Shown: positions 26,728-36,264, counted from the stretch's first letter. The stretch: DNA of 64,000 nucleotides from Xanthomonas sp. 10-10 (GCF_040182365.1 NZ_CP144460.1:1736001-1800000), one strand, 5' to 3'. Numbers and translations are program-made. Notes: generated by a model not told the origin, from the sequence alone.

Positions 26728-27093
26728 CTAATGCCGCGTTCGTCGCCCCGGCGAGCGCACCGCGCTCGCTTCCACCGCCAGTGTGAATCCGCGTTCTTCG
26801 CCGCCATGCATCGCGCCCACGTCGACCACGTGGCGGCGGATCTCCTCGCCCTTGCCGTTACGCACCACCACCACCACCGTGTATTCCCACGGATCGCCGT
26901 CGGCGGGATGACGGATCGTGCCGTCGACCTTCAACGGCACGATCGGCGCCGGCTGCGCGTGTTGCGCAGCCGCCGAATCGAAGCGCAGATGGTGCTTGCA
27001 GGCAGGGCAGATGATGGCGCTTTCCAGGATCGTCGCCTTGCAATGCGGACAGCTGCGCGTGGCTCCGGGCGTGCCCGGGCGGGGTGCACTCAT
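26728..27093 (-). CDS. Zinc-ribbon protein downstream of bactofilin
   Basis: This 121-residue protein has an N-terminal zinc ribbon (C-P-H-C, then C-P-A-C, about 15-35) followed by an unrecognised domain of mainly beta character with a V-V-V-V-V strand. Its ATG overlaps the bactofilin stop (ATGA), so the two products are probably made together. A role as a partner or regulator of the bactofilin polymer is inference. Confidence 0.75.
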   Translation of the reverse strand: MSAPRPGTPGATRSCPHCKATILESAIICPACKHHLRFDSAAAQHAQPAPIVPLKVDGTIRHPADGDPWEYTVVVVVRNGKGEEIRRHVVDVGAMHGGEERGFTLAVEASAVRSPGRRTRH

Positions 27094-27650
27094 GTGGCGT
27101 CGTTGTCGCCGACGATGGCCGCCTTGCCGGCGCTTGCCGGCTTGCCAGTGTCATCGCCCCAGCCGAAGTCGGCCTGGCCGCGCATGCGCGCGCCCGAGGC
27201 CACGGTCAGGCTGCCGGCCTTGACGTCGCCGACCAGCACGCCGGAGGTCTGCAGCTCCACCTGCGCGGCCGATTCGATATTGCCTTCCAGCTCGCCGGCG
27301 ATGATGACCTTGTTGGCGCGCACGCCGCCATTGAGCTTGGCGCCGCGTTCGATGGTCAGGTCGCCCTTGACGTTGACGTCGCCCTTGAAGCGGCCAGCCA
27401 GACGCACGTGGCCGGCGCCCTCGATCTTGCCTTCGATGCTGATGTCGGCGGCGATCAGCGATTCCTTGGCCTCGCCCTGGCGCTGCGGCACTGCGGCGGT
27501 TGGCGCGACGCTGGGCGTGGCGGTGGCGGCCGGCACCGGCGGGGCAGGGCTGGCATCGGCATTGAACAGCCGCCCATCGGCGGCAGTAGCCTCCGGCGTT
27601 GCGGGAACGCCGTCCTTCTTGTTGGGACCTTGATCGCGCCACATCGACAT
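27090..27650 (-). CDS. Bactofilin (polymer-forming cytoskeletal protein)
   Basis: This 186-residue protein has a disordered Ala/Pro N-terminus (1-60) and a bactofilin beta-helix at about 65-160, seen as repeated short strands with glycine turns (I-E-G-K-I-E-G, L-A-G-R-F-K-G-D-V, A-G-E-L-E-G-N-I). Bactofilins self-assemble without nucleotides and scaffold envelope or cell-shape proteins. There is no membrane segment. It is transcribed with the zinc-ribbon gene. Confidence 0.9.
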   Translation of the reverse strand: MSMWRDQGPNKKDGVPATPEATAADGRLFNADASPAPPVPAATATPSVAPTAAVPQRQGEAKESLIAADISIEGKIEGAGHVRLAGRFKGDVNVKGDLTIERGAKLNGGVRANKVIIAGELEGNIESAAQVELQTSGVLVGDVKAGSLTVASGARMRGQADFGWGDDTGKPASAGKAAIVGDNDAT

Positions 27651-27747
27651 CGGATTGCCTCGCTTCGGGGATCAAGGCCGACTATCGCTGCGTCAATCGA
27701 TCTTTTGTGTGACAGAGCGCGCAATCCGCGATCGACAAGCTGCCTGC

Positions 27748-29469
27748 TCAGGCCCCGATGTCGGTCGCGCGCGGCGCGCCGTCGCCATGCCGCTCGACCC
27801 GGTTACGCCCGCGATGCTTGGCTGCATACAGCGCTGCGTCGGCTTTCTGGATCAGGCTCGCACCGAGTTCGCCATCGGCCGGAAAGCTGGCCACGCCGAT
27901 CGAGGCGGTCACCCGCGGCAATGCGCGCTGGCCATCGCTGACCGCCAGCGCCGCGATGTGGCCGCGGATCTGCTCGGCCACCCGCATGGCTTCCTCGCCA
28001 TCGGCCTCGGGCAGGATCACGGTGAATTCTTCGCCGCCATAGCGGCATGCCACGTCCTCGGCGCGCAACCGGGTCAGCAACAGCTCGCCGACCGCTGCCA
28101 GCAGCAGGTCGCCACCGGCATGCCCCTGGCTGTCGTTGAACTGCTTGAAGTGGTCCACATCCAGCATCAGCACCGACAACGGCAGGCCGCGACGCGCGCA
28201 ACGCGCCAGCTCGTGGCTCAACGATTCTTCCAGATAGCGGCGGTTGTACAGCCCGGTCAGCGCGTCGCGGATCGACTGGCGGCGCAGCGACTCGCGCAGG
28301 CGCAGATTGCTCAACGCCAACGACAATTGCTCGGCCGCCGCCTCGGCGATTTCCAGGCGCTGCATCGGCCCCGGACCAGGCGAGGACAGAAACAGGAAAC
28401 CGAGCTGTGTGCCCTGCGCCGACATCGGCAGGCATGCGGTGGTGATCGGTGTCGGGTGCTCCGGTGGGTCGATATGCGCGCACAGCGCATCCCGCGCGAG
28501 GTCTTCGATGATGTGCGGCTGGCCGCGGCGCAACGCCCAGCATTCCTCCGGCAACAGATGCGGCGCGCTCTGCACCAGCGGCTCGCCCCAGTGGCTGATC
28601 GCTTCGGCGCGATCCTGCGAGGCGCGAAGCAGGTACACGCTTCCGGCAACGCCCGGCAGCAGGCTGGCCAGGGTCCGGCTGGTCACCACCAATGCCTCTT
28701 CGGCACTGATGCAGCTTTGCAGCAGGCCGGTGTAGCGGCTGAGCAGATTGAGATCGGCGGTACTGCGCTGCAATGCGCCGACGCTGTCGCCGAGTTCTCG
28801 ATTGGCGTTTGCGGCACGGCGTTCGGCCTGCGCACGATGGCGCAGTTCGCGCATCAGCAGCGCATAGACACCCCCGACCACCAGCAGCCCGAACGGAATG
28901 CCGGCCAGGGCCAGCGTCAGCAACAAGGCCGCGCTTTGCCGGCTGCTTTCCGCGCGCTCGGCCAGCAGTTCCTGCTCACGTTGCACCATCGTCAGCGCCT
29001 GCTCGCGGATGGCGCTGGTGGTGCGGAACGCGCTCTGCCGGATGCTGGCACGCGCCGGTTCCAGGCCGCCTTGCGCGTAGAGGTCCAGCACATGCTGAAT
29101 CTGCCGCAGCCGCGTCTCCACCATGGTCTGCAGTTGATCCAGATGCCGCTCTTGTGCGGGGTTGTCGATAATCAACGTGCGCAGATTGCCGAGCAGGATC
29201 GGCAGGCGTTCCACGCTGCTGTGGTAGTCCAGCAAATAGGCCTCGTTGCCGGTGAGCAGGAAGCCACGTTGTGCCGACTCGGCGTCCAGCAAGCGTGCCT
29301 GGATCTCGTCGACCCGCCCGATCACTTCATGGGTATGCGAGACCAGCGCGGCATCGGCCAGCGAGCGGCGCGCACCCACGAAGATGCCGATGCCGATGGC
29401 GATGAAGATCAGGGCAGAGAACACCAGCGCCAGCTGGTTGCGACGCCGCGATGTAAAAGAGTTGGGCAT
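27748..29469 (-). CDS. Membrane diguanylate cyclase (CHASE3-GAF-GGDEF)
   Basis: This 573-residue protein should make cyclic di-GMP. A membrane segment at 11-33 precedes a CHASE3-like periplasmic domain (R-L-L-D-A-E-S-A-Q-R-G-F-L-L-T-G near 58-74), a second segment at about 185-207, a GAF-like domain at about 240-390 and a GGDEF domain. The active site is intact (G-G-E-E-F), and an R-x-x-D inhibitory site (R-A-E-D) lies five residues before it, so product inhibition is likely. ATG 29469 is taken because it begins the first membrane segment directly. The signal is unknown. Confidence 0.92.
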   Translation of the reverse strand: MPNSFTSRRRNQLALVFSALIFIAIGIGIFVGARRSLADAALVSHTHEVIGRVDEIQARLLDAESAQRGFLLTGNEAYLLDYHSSVERLPILLGNLRTLIIDNPAQERHLDQLQTMVETRLRQIQHVLDLYAQGGLEPARASIRQSAFRTTSAIREQALTMVQREQELLAERAESSRQSAALLLTLALAGIPFGLLVVGGVYALLMRELRHRAQAERRAANANRELGDSVGALQRSTADLNLLSRYTGLLQSCISAEEALVVTSRTLASLLPGVAGSVYLLRASQDRAEAISHWGEPLVQSAPHLLPEECWALRRGQPHIIEDLARDALCAHIDPPEHPTPITTACLPMSAQGTQLGFLFLSSPGPGPMQRLEIAEAAAEQLSLALSNLRLRESLRRQSIRDALTGLYNRRYLEESLSHELARCARRGLPLSVLMLDVDHFKQFNDSQGHAGGDLLLAAVGELLLTRLRAEDVACRYGGEEFTVILPEADGEEAMRVAEQIRGHIAALAVSDGQRALPRVTASIGVASFPADGELGASLIQKADAALYAAKHRGRNRVERHGDGAPRATDIGA

Positions 29470-29711
29470 GCCGAATGCTAGCCTGCCAGGCTCGACAACA
29501 CGAGATCCATCTCGACGCAAGACGTGTGCGCGCGCACGAAATTGTGGGTGCGTAGACGCAGCGCCATGAGCGGTTCAGTGCAGCTGGCAGGCATTGCAGG
29601 CTGCCGTTGGCTGGCGGGATGCCGATCTGGAACGCGCGCGGGTGCCCGGGGCCAGTTCATGCGATGGACCGCGCTCACCTGCCGGTGAGCGCAGCGGCTT
29701 TGTCGTCGCCG
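29470..29711. other. Intergenic gap, no gene seen
   Basis: About 240 bases between the cyclase start and the end of the small lipoprotein gene. It should carry the cyclase promoter; no convincing -35/-10 pair or hairpin was found. Confidence 0.4.
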
Positions 29712-30038
29712 TTAGTGCTGCGGGTGCTCGGAATCGTGCTTGTCGGCGTTCTGCTCTGCCTTGTTGGCCATCTCGCGGGTCTTGTCGGCGGTGGCGTCGG
29801 CAGCGTTGGCGGTCGCGCGGCTGGCATCGGCTGCCATCTCGCGCGCGGCCACGCGCGCATCGGCGGTGGCGGCCTTGGCCTGTACTGCAGCGCGGTCGGC
29901 AGCCTGTTCGGTGGCAGCGGCAGCGTGCTTGGCGGCGGACGCGGCATCGCGGCGGGCCTGCTCGGCATCAGGGCCCTGGCAGGCGGCGAGGGTGAGGGCG
30001 GCGATGGCGCTCAAGGACAGCATGCGGATCGTCTTCAT
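29712..30038 (-). CDS. Ala-rich coiled-coil lipoprotein 1
   Basis: This 108-residue protein starts with a lipoprotein signal (lipobox L-A-A-C, Cys20) and continues as an Ala/Lys/Asp-rich chain with hydrophobic or Ala spacing typical of a long helix or coiled coil, ending in a His/Asp-rich tail. No enzyme motif is present. An AGGA ribosome binding site precedes the ATG. It resembles the next gene upstream in architecture, suggesting an old tandem duplication. A structural envelope role like Lpp is a guess. Confidence 0.75.
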   Translation of the reverse strand: MKTIRMLSLSAIAALTLAACQGPDAEQARRDAASAAKHAAAATEQAADRAAVQAKAATADARVAAREMAADASRATANAADATADKTREMANKAEQNADKHDSEHPQH

Positions 30039-30203
30039 AAGTGGTCCTGTTCCTGTTCCGGTGTTGGAGAGCGGAGCTTATGCAGGAGCCGATGCAGCCT
30101 GTGTCAAGGGGCAGCCACCAGCGTGCGGCACGAGCACGGGGCTTGATCGCGTCGGCGCGGCGCAGCATCGTGGCCGGCAGGTCGCTCGACTCGAATCGCA
30201 GGC

Positions 30204-30234
30204 AAAGAAAAAGCCGCTGGAAACCAGCGGCCTT
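30204..30234 (-). terminator. Rho-independent terminator after lipoprotein 2
   Basis: Read on the minus strand, GCCGCTGG, a TTT loop and CCAGCGGC are followed by a T-rich run. It lies 30 bases after the stop of the upstream lipoprotein gene and separates it from lipoprotein 1. Confidence 0.9.
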
Positions 30235-30263
30235 TTCCGAACTCGCTTGGAGCTAAGAAGTGA

Positions 30264-30605
30264 TTACTTCTTGGCTTCTTCGGCGGTGTCCTTGGCAGCT
30301 TCGGCGGTGTTTTCAGCCGTCTTGGCAGCGTCGGCAGCCTGGTCGGCAGCAGCGTCGGTCGCGGCGCCGGAAGCAGCCTGGGCAGCGTCAGCAGCGGTGT
30401 CGGCCGAAGCAGCGGCGGTGTTGGCAGCAGCCTGAGCGGCGTCAGCCGACTGCGAGCCCGAGGCAGCAGCCTGGTCAGCAGCGGTCTGCGCGTCAGCAGC
30501 GGCTTCGTTGGCCGAAGCAGCAGCGTCCTGAGCCTGTTCCGGCTTCGAGCAAGCGGTCAGGGCCAGGCCCAGAGCCATTGCGATCAGCAGCTTGTTGATG
30601 GTCAT
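30264..30605 (-). CDS. Ala-rich coiled-coil lipoprotein 2
   Basis: This 113-residue protein has a lipobox L-T-A-C at Cys19 and a mature part more than half alanine, with regularly spaced Asp, Ser and Thr (repeats such as A-A-D-A-A-Q-A-A, A-D-T-A-A-D-A-A). That spacing suggests a long helix running from the membrane. GAGGA precedes the ATG, and a strong terminator follows, so it is probably monocistronic and well expressed. Function unknown. Confidence 0.8.
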   Translation of the reverse strand: MTINKLLIAMALGLALTACSKPEQAQDAAASANEAAADAQTAADQAAASGSQSADAAQAAANTAAASADTAADAAQAASGAATDAAADQAADAAKTAENTAEAAKDTAEEAKK

Positions 30606-30728
30606 TGTTTCAATCCTCGTCGATTAGATTAGGCAACGCGCTATTGCGCGCCCCCGACATGATGACGGCCCGAAGACTAGTGTCAAGCGCGCGCGCATTC
30701 AGCTTTGCAAATTCGCTGTTAATGGCAA

Positions 30729-31904
30729 TCAAATCAATTCGATAGCGATGGCGGTCGCTTCGCCGCCGCCGATGCATAGCGTCGCGATTCCGCGCTTGCC
30801 GCCGCGCATGCGCAACGCATTCACCAATGTCACCACCAGGCGCGCGCCGGATGCGCCGATCGGATGACCCAGTGCGCAGGCGCCGCCGTGCACGTTGACC
30901 TTCTCGTGCGCGATGCCCAGTTCCTTGATCGGCGTCATCGCCACCACGGCAAAGGCTTCGTTGATTTCAAACAGGTCCACCTGGTCCAGCTGCCAGCCGA
31001 TCTTGCCGAGCAACGACTGGATCGCCGCCACCGGTGCGGTGGTGAACCATTCCGGCGCCTGCGAGTGGGTGACGTGGCCGGCGATACGCGCCAGCGGCGT
31101 TACGCCACGGCGCTGCGCATCGTCGGCGCTCATCAGCACCGTGATTGCCGCACCGTCGGAAATGCTCGACGAGCTGGCCGCCGTGACAGTGCCGTCCTTC
31201 TTGAAGGCCGGCTTCAGGGTCGGGATCTTGGCGATGTCGGATTTGCCGGGCTGTTCGTCGCTGTCGACGACCACTTCGCCCTTGCGCGTAGCGACCTTGA
31301 CCGGGACGATTTCATCGGCGAACGCACCGCTGCGTTGCGCGGCCTGTGCACGCTCCACCGAGGCGATCGCGAAGGCATCCTGATCGGTGCGGCTGAACCC
31401 GAATTTTTCTGCGGTGGCTTCGCCGAACACGCCCATCGCCTGCCCATCGTAGGGATTGGTCAAGCCGTCCCACGCCATGTGATCCACCGCCTGGAAATTG
31501 CCGTAGCGGTTGCCGGTGCGCGAGTTGGGCAGCAGGTGCGGGGCATTGCTCATCGACTCCATGCCGCCGGCTACCACGATGCTGGCAGAACCGGCCTTGA
31601 TCAGGTCGTGTCCGAACATGATCGCCTTCATGCCCGAGCCGCACACCTTGTTGATGGTGGTGGCGCCAGTGGACGTGGGGATGCCTGCGGCAATGGCGGC
31701 CTGGCGCGCCGGTGCCTGACCAAGATTGGCTGGCAACACGCAGCCGACAATGACCTCGGACACGTCGGCCGGTGCGACTCCCGATTGCGCCAGCGCGCCT
31801 TCGATGGCGGCAGCAGCGAGCGTCGGTGCGGGCACACCGTTGAATTGACCGAGAAACGAGCCGATGGCAGTGCGTTTGGCAGCAACGATGACGATGTCGG
31901 ACAT
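30729..31904 (-). CDS. Acetyl-CoA C-acetyltransferase (thiolase)
   Basis: This 391-residue thiolase condenses two acetyl-CoA to acetoacetyl-CoA or runs in reverse. Catalytic residues are complete: nucleophile Cys88 in N-K-V-C-G-S-G, His in G-H-P-I-G-A-S-G and the second Cys in C-I-G-G-G near the end. Length is that of biosynthetic thiolases (about 392). No other polyhydroxyalkanoate or beta-oxidation gene is next to it, so the pathway is open. It diverges from the autotransporter gene. Confidence 0.95.
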   Translation of the reverse strand: MSDIVIVAAKRTAIGSFLGQFNGVPAPTLAAAAIEGALAQSGVAPADVSEVIVGCVLPANLGQAPARQAAIAAGIPTSTGATTINKVCGSGMKAIMFGHDLIKAGSASIVVAGGMESMSNAPHLLPNSRTGNRYGNFQAVDHMAWDGLTNPYDGQAMGVFGEATAEKFGFSRTDQDAFAIASVERAQAAQRSGAFADEIVPVKVATRKGEVVVDSDEQPGKSDIAKIPTLKPAFKKDGTVTAASSSSISDGAAITVLMSADDAQRRGVTPLARIAGHVTHSQAPEWFTTAPVAAIQSLLGKIGWQLDQVDLFEINEAFAVVAMTPIKELGIAHEKVNVHGGACALGHPIGASGARLVVTLVNALRMRGGKRGIATLCIGGGEATAIAIELI

Positions 31905-32062
31905 GAGCGGATACCGTTTAAAGTGAAACGATTATCTGCCTCATGGTCGATTCGCGCCAGCAAGCTGAAGTGCGTCTGCAGGCGCGCCTCGATGCCGTAT
32001 ATGATTCGGTTCGGGCCCGGGATGGGGCCCAATCCATGGAATGGGTTCGGGGAGAACACCAA

Positions 32063-34906
32063 ATGAAGAAGAAAGACGTCGCCAGGACTGTCCTGGCCTC
32101 GGCGTTGGCTGTGGCGTTGACTGCGTGTGGCGGCGGTGGTGGCGGAGGCGGTATTCGCCCGACCACGCCGAGCGCACCGCCACCGACCTCGCCACCTCCG
32201 CCGCCGCCTACCTCACCGCCGCCGCCTCCACCGCCGGTCACTGCACCGACGCCGGAACCGGCAATCGACGCGCATCTGGCATTGACCAATGCACGTGCCG
32301 CGCAGGCACTGGGCTTTACCGGCGCGGGCTATCGCATCGGCGTCATCGACAGCGGCATCAACGCCAATCATCCTGCCTTGCAGGGCCGGGTGAGCGACAG
32401 CTTTATCTATGTCGACCCGCGTACCAACAATGTTGCTGTGGGCGATGTAGTCGGGCATGGCACGGTTGTCGCCGAGCTGGCGGCCGGGCGTGCGGTGGGG
32501 CAGTGGCCGGGCGGCATTGCGCCGGGTGCGGGCCTGGTGTCGGCGCGCATCATCAGCGACCGCGCGCCGGTGGACGATGGCAGTGGCCAGGGCAATGAAG
32601 TCGACGGCCCGCTCGGTCTGGGTCCGGTGCATGCCGACCTGATCGGCGCAGGCGTGCGCATCATGAATAACTCATGGGGCGGCCTGTACTGGAACGACCC
32701 GACGGTGACCAATCAGATCGCGCAGGAATACCGCTCCTTCGTCATCGGCAACGATGGCCTGGTGGTGTTCGCCTCGGGCAACGAGTCGCGCGCGCAGCCG
32801 TCCGATACTGCCGCGTTGCCGAGTCAGCCCGGACCGAACGGAACGCTTCCGGCCGCCGACCTGGAGCGTGGCTGGCTGGTGGTCGGCGCGCTGGACACCG
32901 CCAATCCCACGCAACTGGCGTCGTACTCCAATGCCTGCGGCGTGGCGATGAGTTATTGCCTGGTGGCACCGGGCACGTCGCTGTTCATCGACCCCGATGC
33001 AACCGCCAGCAACATCCGTTACTTCTACGGCAGCGGCACCTCGTTTGCGGCGCCCCTGGTATCGGGTGCAGCGGCACTGGTGTGGCAGGCGTTTCCGTAT
33101 TTCAATAACGATCTGGTACGTCAGACGTTGTTGGGCACGGCCACCGATCTGGGCGCGCCCGGCGTCGATCCGACGTTCGGCTACGGCCTGCTCAACGTTG
33201 GCAAGGCGGTGCTGGGGCCGGCGCGGTTCGATTGGGGGACGGTGGATGTCGAGGTCACAAGCTTGCGTTCGACCTGGGCAAATGACATCAGTGGCAGCGG
33301 CGGATTAACCAAGCGCGGATCCGGTACGCTGATACTCAGCAGTAGCAACAATACGTTTGCCGGCGATACCCAAGTGCTGGACGGCACGTTGCAGACGGCT
33401 AGTCTGCAGAGCGCGCGGGTGGACATCCTCCATGGTGCAACGTTGATCGGAGCAGGACGCATTGCCGGCACAGTCTCCAATCGAGCGAGTACGCTGCAGG
33501 TCGGTGGCGCGGTTTTGGCAATCGCAGGTAACTACACTCAGGATGACTTCGGGCGCTTGGCATTAAACGTGGGCGACCGCTTGAACGTGAGCGGTACAGC
33601 GACGATCGATGGTGACCTGCAGTTGATCGGGCGGCGCGATTATGTCGTCAACAACACCACCTATCCTGTGCTGCAAGCAGTCAATGGGCTGCAGGGAACG
33701 TTTGCCAGTCTCAGCAGCGGGCCTGCAGTCACCTTTCTCAATGCCACGTTGAGCTACGACGCCAACACCGCGTACGTGTCGCTGCAGCGCATGGATGTCA
33801 CCGCCGTCGCCGCTTCGCTTGGCACGGTCGGCACGGCATCGATGGATTCGGCAATCCGCGTCGAACAGGCGTTCCAGAAGGTCGATGCGCAGCAGCTGCA
33901 GGGCAACGGCGGCATCAGCAGCGGTTTCATTCGTGCCGCGGCGGCATTGCAGCAATCACCCGATGCCAAGACCGCTGCGGATTCGCTGCGCAGCCTGTCC
34001 GGACGCGCGCATGCTGCGTCGGCAGCGATGACCTTCGACACCATCGATCTGGGCCGGCGCGCGTTGTCTGCGCATTTCGATGGCCTGTCGCAACAGCCGC
34101 GCATGCTGGGCACCTGGCAGCGTGCGCTGGGCGGGCCGGGCGAGGGCGGGGTGACCACCGCAGGATTCGCTACCTCCGGCTGGATGATGGGCAACGATCT
34201 GCGCCTGGCGTCTGGCGCAGTCACCGGTTTCGCTTTCGGCGAAACCCGTTCCAGCAGCCTGGGCGATCTGGACGGCGCACGTGGCCGCGATCGGCAGGTG
34301 CAGGCGCAACTTTACTGGGGCACGACGCTGGGCTCGGCGTACACGCTGGGCCAGCTGGGCTTCGGTAACGTCAACCGGCAGATCGAGCGCAACCTGCAAT
34401 TGGGCGAAGACCGCAGCAGCGCCTTCAGCGATTACAGCGGCAGCTATCTCAGCGGCAACCTGGAGACCGGGTATCGCTGGGGCCATGCGGCTGCGTCGCT
34501 GACGCCGTACATGGGCCTGGATTACGTGCGCCTGCGTAGCGAAGGTTTCCGTGAAAGCGGTGGCGATGGCTTCGGTCTGCGTGCCGATGCAAGCAGGTCT
34601 TCGCGCACGCAGGTGCTGGCGGGTGTGCGTTCGGCGTATCGCTGGCGCGGCCTGCAACTGGGCGGTTATGCCGAATGGCAGCAGGCGTTGAGCAGCCAGG
34701 GGTTGATGCTGGATGCCAGCTTCACCGGTGTTGAAGCATGGGCGCCGATGAGCGGCATGCAGCCGGCGCGCTCGGGCGGCGTGTTCGGTATTGCGGCCTC
34801 GGCGCCGTTGGGCCAGCAGAGCCAGCTGCGTTTCGGCTACGACCAACGCGTTGGTGAGCGCGGCGACGACCGCGCGTTGAGCCTGAAGTACAGCGCCGAT
34901 TTCTGA
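32063..34906 (+). CDS. Subtilase autotransporter (S8 serine protease)
   Basis: This 947-residue protein has a secretion signal ending in lipobox L-T-A-C (Cys22), a Gly8 run and a Pro-rich linker to about 65. A subtilisin domain follows with triad Asp96 (V-I-D-S-G-I-N), His132 (G-H-G-T) and Ser327 (G-T-S-F-A-A-P), and oxyanion Asn240. An autotransporter-associated beta-strand repeat (G-L-T-K-R-G-S-G-T-L) lies near 415, and a C-terminal beta-barrel of about 280 residues ends in Y-S-A-D-F. It should be a surface or secreted protease, possibly a virulence factor. GGGGAG precedes the ATG. Confidence 0.93.
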   Translation: MKKKDVARTVLASALAVALTACGGGGGGGGIRPTTPSAPPPTSPPPPPPTSPPPPPPPVTAPTPEPAIDAHLALTNARAAQALGFTGAGYRIGVIDSGINANHPALQGRVSDSFIYVDPRTNNVAVGDVVGHGTVVAELAAGRAVGQWPGGIAPGAGLVSARIISDRAPVDDGSGQGNEVDGPLGLGPVHADLIGAGVRIMNNSWGGLYWNDPTVTNQIAQEYRSFVIGNDGLVVFASGNESRAQPSDTAALPSQPGPNGTLPAADLERGWLVVGALDTANPTQLASYSNACGVAMSYCLVAPGTSLFIDPDATASNIRYFYGSGTSFAAPLVSGAAALVWQAFPYFNNDLVRQTLLGTATDLGAPGVDPTFGYGLLNVGKAVLGPARFDWGTVDVEVTSLRSTWANDISGSGGLTKRGSGTLILSSSNNTFAGDTQVLDGTLQTASLQSARVDILHGATLIGAGRIAGTVSNRASTLQVGGAVLAIAGNYTQDDFGRLALNVGDRLNVSGTATIDGDLQLIGRRDYVVNNTTYPVLQAVNGLQGTFASLSSGPAVTFLNATLSYDANTAYVSLQRMDVTAVAASLGTVGTASMDSAIRVEQAFQKVDAQQLQGNGGISSGFIRAAAALQQSPDAKTAADSLRSLSGRAHAASAAMTFDTIDLGRRALSAHFDGLSQQPRMLGTWQRALGGPGEGGVTTAGFATSGWMMGNDLRLASGAVTGFAFGETRSSSLGDLDGARGRDRQVQAQLYWGTTLGSAYTLGQLGFGNVNRQIERNLQLGEDRSSAFSDYSGSYLSGNLETGYRWGHAAASLTPYMGLDYVRLRSEGFRESGGDGFGLRADASRSSRTQVLAGVRSAYRWRGLQLGGYAEWQQALSSQGLMLDASFTGVEAWAPMSGMQPARSGGVFGIAASAPLGQQSQLRFGYDQRVGERGDDRALSLKYSADF

Positions 34907-34915
34907 TCGGTGTGG

Positions 34916-34946
34916 GTGATGCCCGGGTGCAACGCCCGGGCGTCAC
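34916..34946. terminator. Hairpin between convergent genes (terminator-like)
   Basis: GTGATGCCCGGG pairs with CCCGGGCGTCAC (one wobble) around a seven-base loop. It lies right after the autotransporter stop and before the end of the convergent dehydrogenase gene. There is no strong T run, so it may be a transcript-end stabiliser rather than a full intrinsic terminator. Confidence 0.55.
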
Positions 34947-35007
34947 GTGTGCGGCGGCCGTTGCGTTATCGCACGTGTCGTCAAACGCGGCTCGACTGCC
35001 GGCTGGC

Positions 35008-36108
35008 TTATTCGCCGCGCAATTTATGCAGAAAACGCGGTGCGGTACGGCCCAGCGGAAGTTTGAGTTTGCTGATGGCTTCGATGCGCGTCTCGGCAAT
35101 CTGATCGGCCGCCTGCTGCGGTGAAACATTCAACTGCGTGGACAGGTCGAAGACCTTTTCCAGATTGTGATAAATGCTGCGGATCAGGCGCATTGCGCGT
35201 TCGCGATTGTAGCCGTCGATCTCCAGCGACACATTCATCACTCCGCCGGCATTCACCACATAATCGGGCGCATACAAAATGCCGCGCTGGTGCAGTTCTT
35301 CGCCGATGGCGGCGCTGGCGAGCTGGTTGTTGGCGGTGCCGCAGATGATCTTGGCCCTGAGCTGCGGCAAGGTGTTTTCGTTGATCGCACCTTCCAATGC
35401 GCAGGGTGCGAACACGTCGGCCGGCACCTGGTGGATTTCGTCCGGGCGTACGGCTTCGGCGCCGTATTCGGCCACTGCCCTGTCCACCAGCGCCTGATTC
35501 AGATCGGCGACATAGAGCTTTGCGCCGCGTTCCTTGAGCAACTTCACCAGCTCCATGCCGATATGGCCCAGGCCCTGGATGGCGATGCTCGCCTTGCCCA
35601 CTTCTTCGTGACCGAGCTTGCGATTGAGCGAGGCCATCAGCGCCTGCAACGCACCGTAGGCGGTGAAGGGCGCCGGGTCGCCGGAGCCGCGGTGCACCTG
35701 ATGCACGCCGGTGACGTACTCGCTCTCAAGGTAGATCTGTTCCATGTCGTTGACGTCGGTGCCGACATCTTCGGAGGTGATGTAGCGGCCCCCCAGCGTG
35801 TCGACAAAACGGCCGAATGCGCGAAACAGCGCCTCGCTCTTGTCGGTCTTGGGGTCGCCGATGATCACCGCCTTGCCCCCTCCGACATTCAGCCCCGCCA
35901 GCGCGTTCTTGTAGGTCATGGTGCGGCTGAGCCGCAGCGCATCGGCGAGCGCCGCCTCGCTATTGGGATAGGGGCGCATGCGCACGCCGCCCAGGGCCGG
36001 GCCGAGCCGGGTGCTGTGCAGGGCGATGATGGCCTTGAGGCCGGCATCGCGGTTATGGCAAAAGATCACCTGCTCGTGACCGGTGGTATCGAGGGTTTCG
36101 AAAAGCAT
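35008..36108 (-). CDS. Leu/Phe/Val-type amino acid dehydrogenase
   Basis: This 366-residue NAD-dependent enzyme of the Glu/Leu/Phe/Val dehydrogenase family oxidatively deaminates a branched or aromatic amino acid to its 2-oxo acid. The substrate loop G-P-A-L-G-G-V-R-M and the catalytic lysines Lys67 (T-Y-K-N) and Lys79 (V-G-G-G-K-A) are present, with the NAD fold G-L-G-H-I-G near 180. The size matches leucine dehydrogenase. ATG 36108 is chosen because upstream residues of the open frame are unlike the family. Confidence 0.9.
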   Translation of the reverse strand: MLFETLDTTGHEQVIFCHNRDAGLKAIIALHSTRLGPALGGVRMRPYPNSEAALADALRLSRTMTYKNALAGLNVGGGKAVIIGDPKTDKSEALFRAFGRFVDTLGGRYITSEDVGTDVNDMEQIYLESEYVTGVHQVHRGSGDPAPFTAYGALQALMASLNRKLGHEEVGKASIAIQGLGHIGMELVKLLKERGAKLYVADLNQALVDRAVAEYGAEAVRPDEIHQVPADVFAPCALEGAINENTLPQLRAKIICGTANNQLASAAIGEELHQRGILYAPDYVVNAGGVMNVSLEIDGYNRERAMRLIRSIYHNLEKVFDLSTQLNVSPQQAADQIAETRIEAISKLKLPLGRTAPRFLHKLRGE

Positions 36109-36264
36109 CGAAGGCTCCGCGGGGCTGCGTGATGTGCCTCCCCTGACGCCGGGCCTGGACCCGTGCAATGAGGAAACAAAAAAGCGACGTCTGCAGACCC
36201 TGTCCGATCACGTCGCGCTGCAACATTTTAAACCACGTCGGTAGGGCGCAGTGTATGAATCTGT

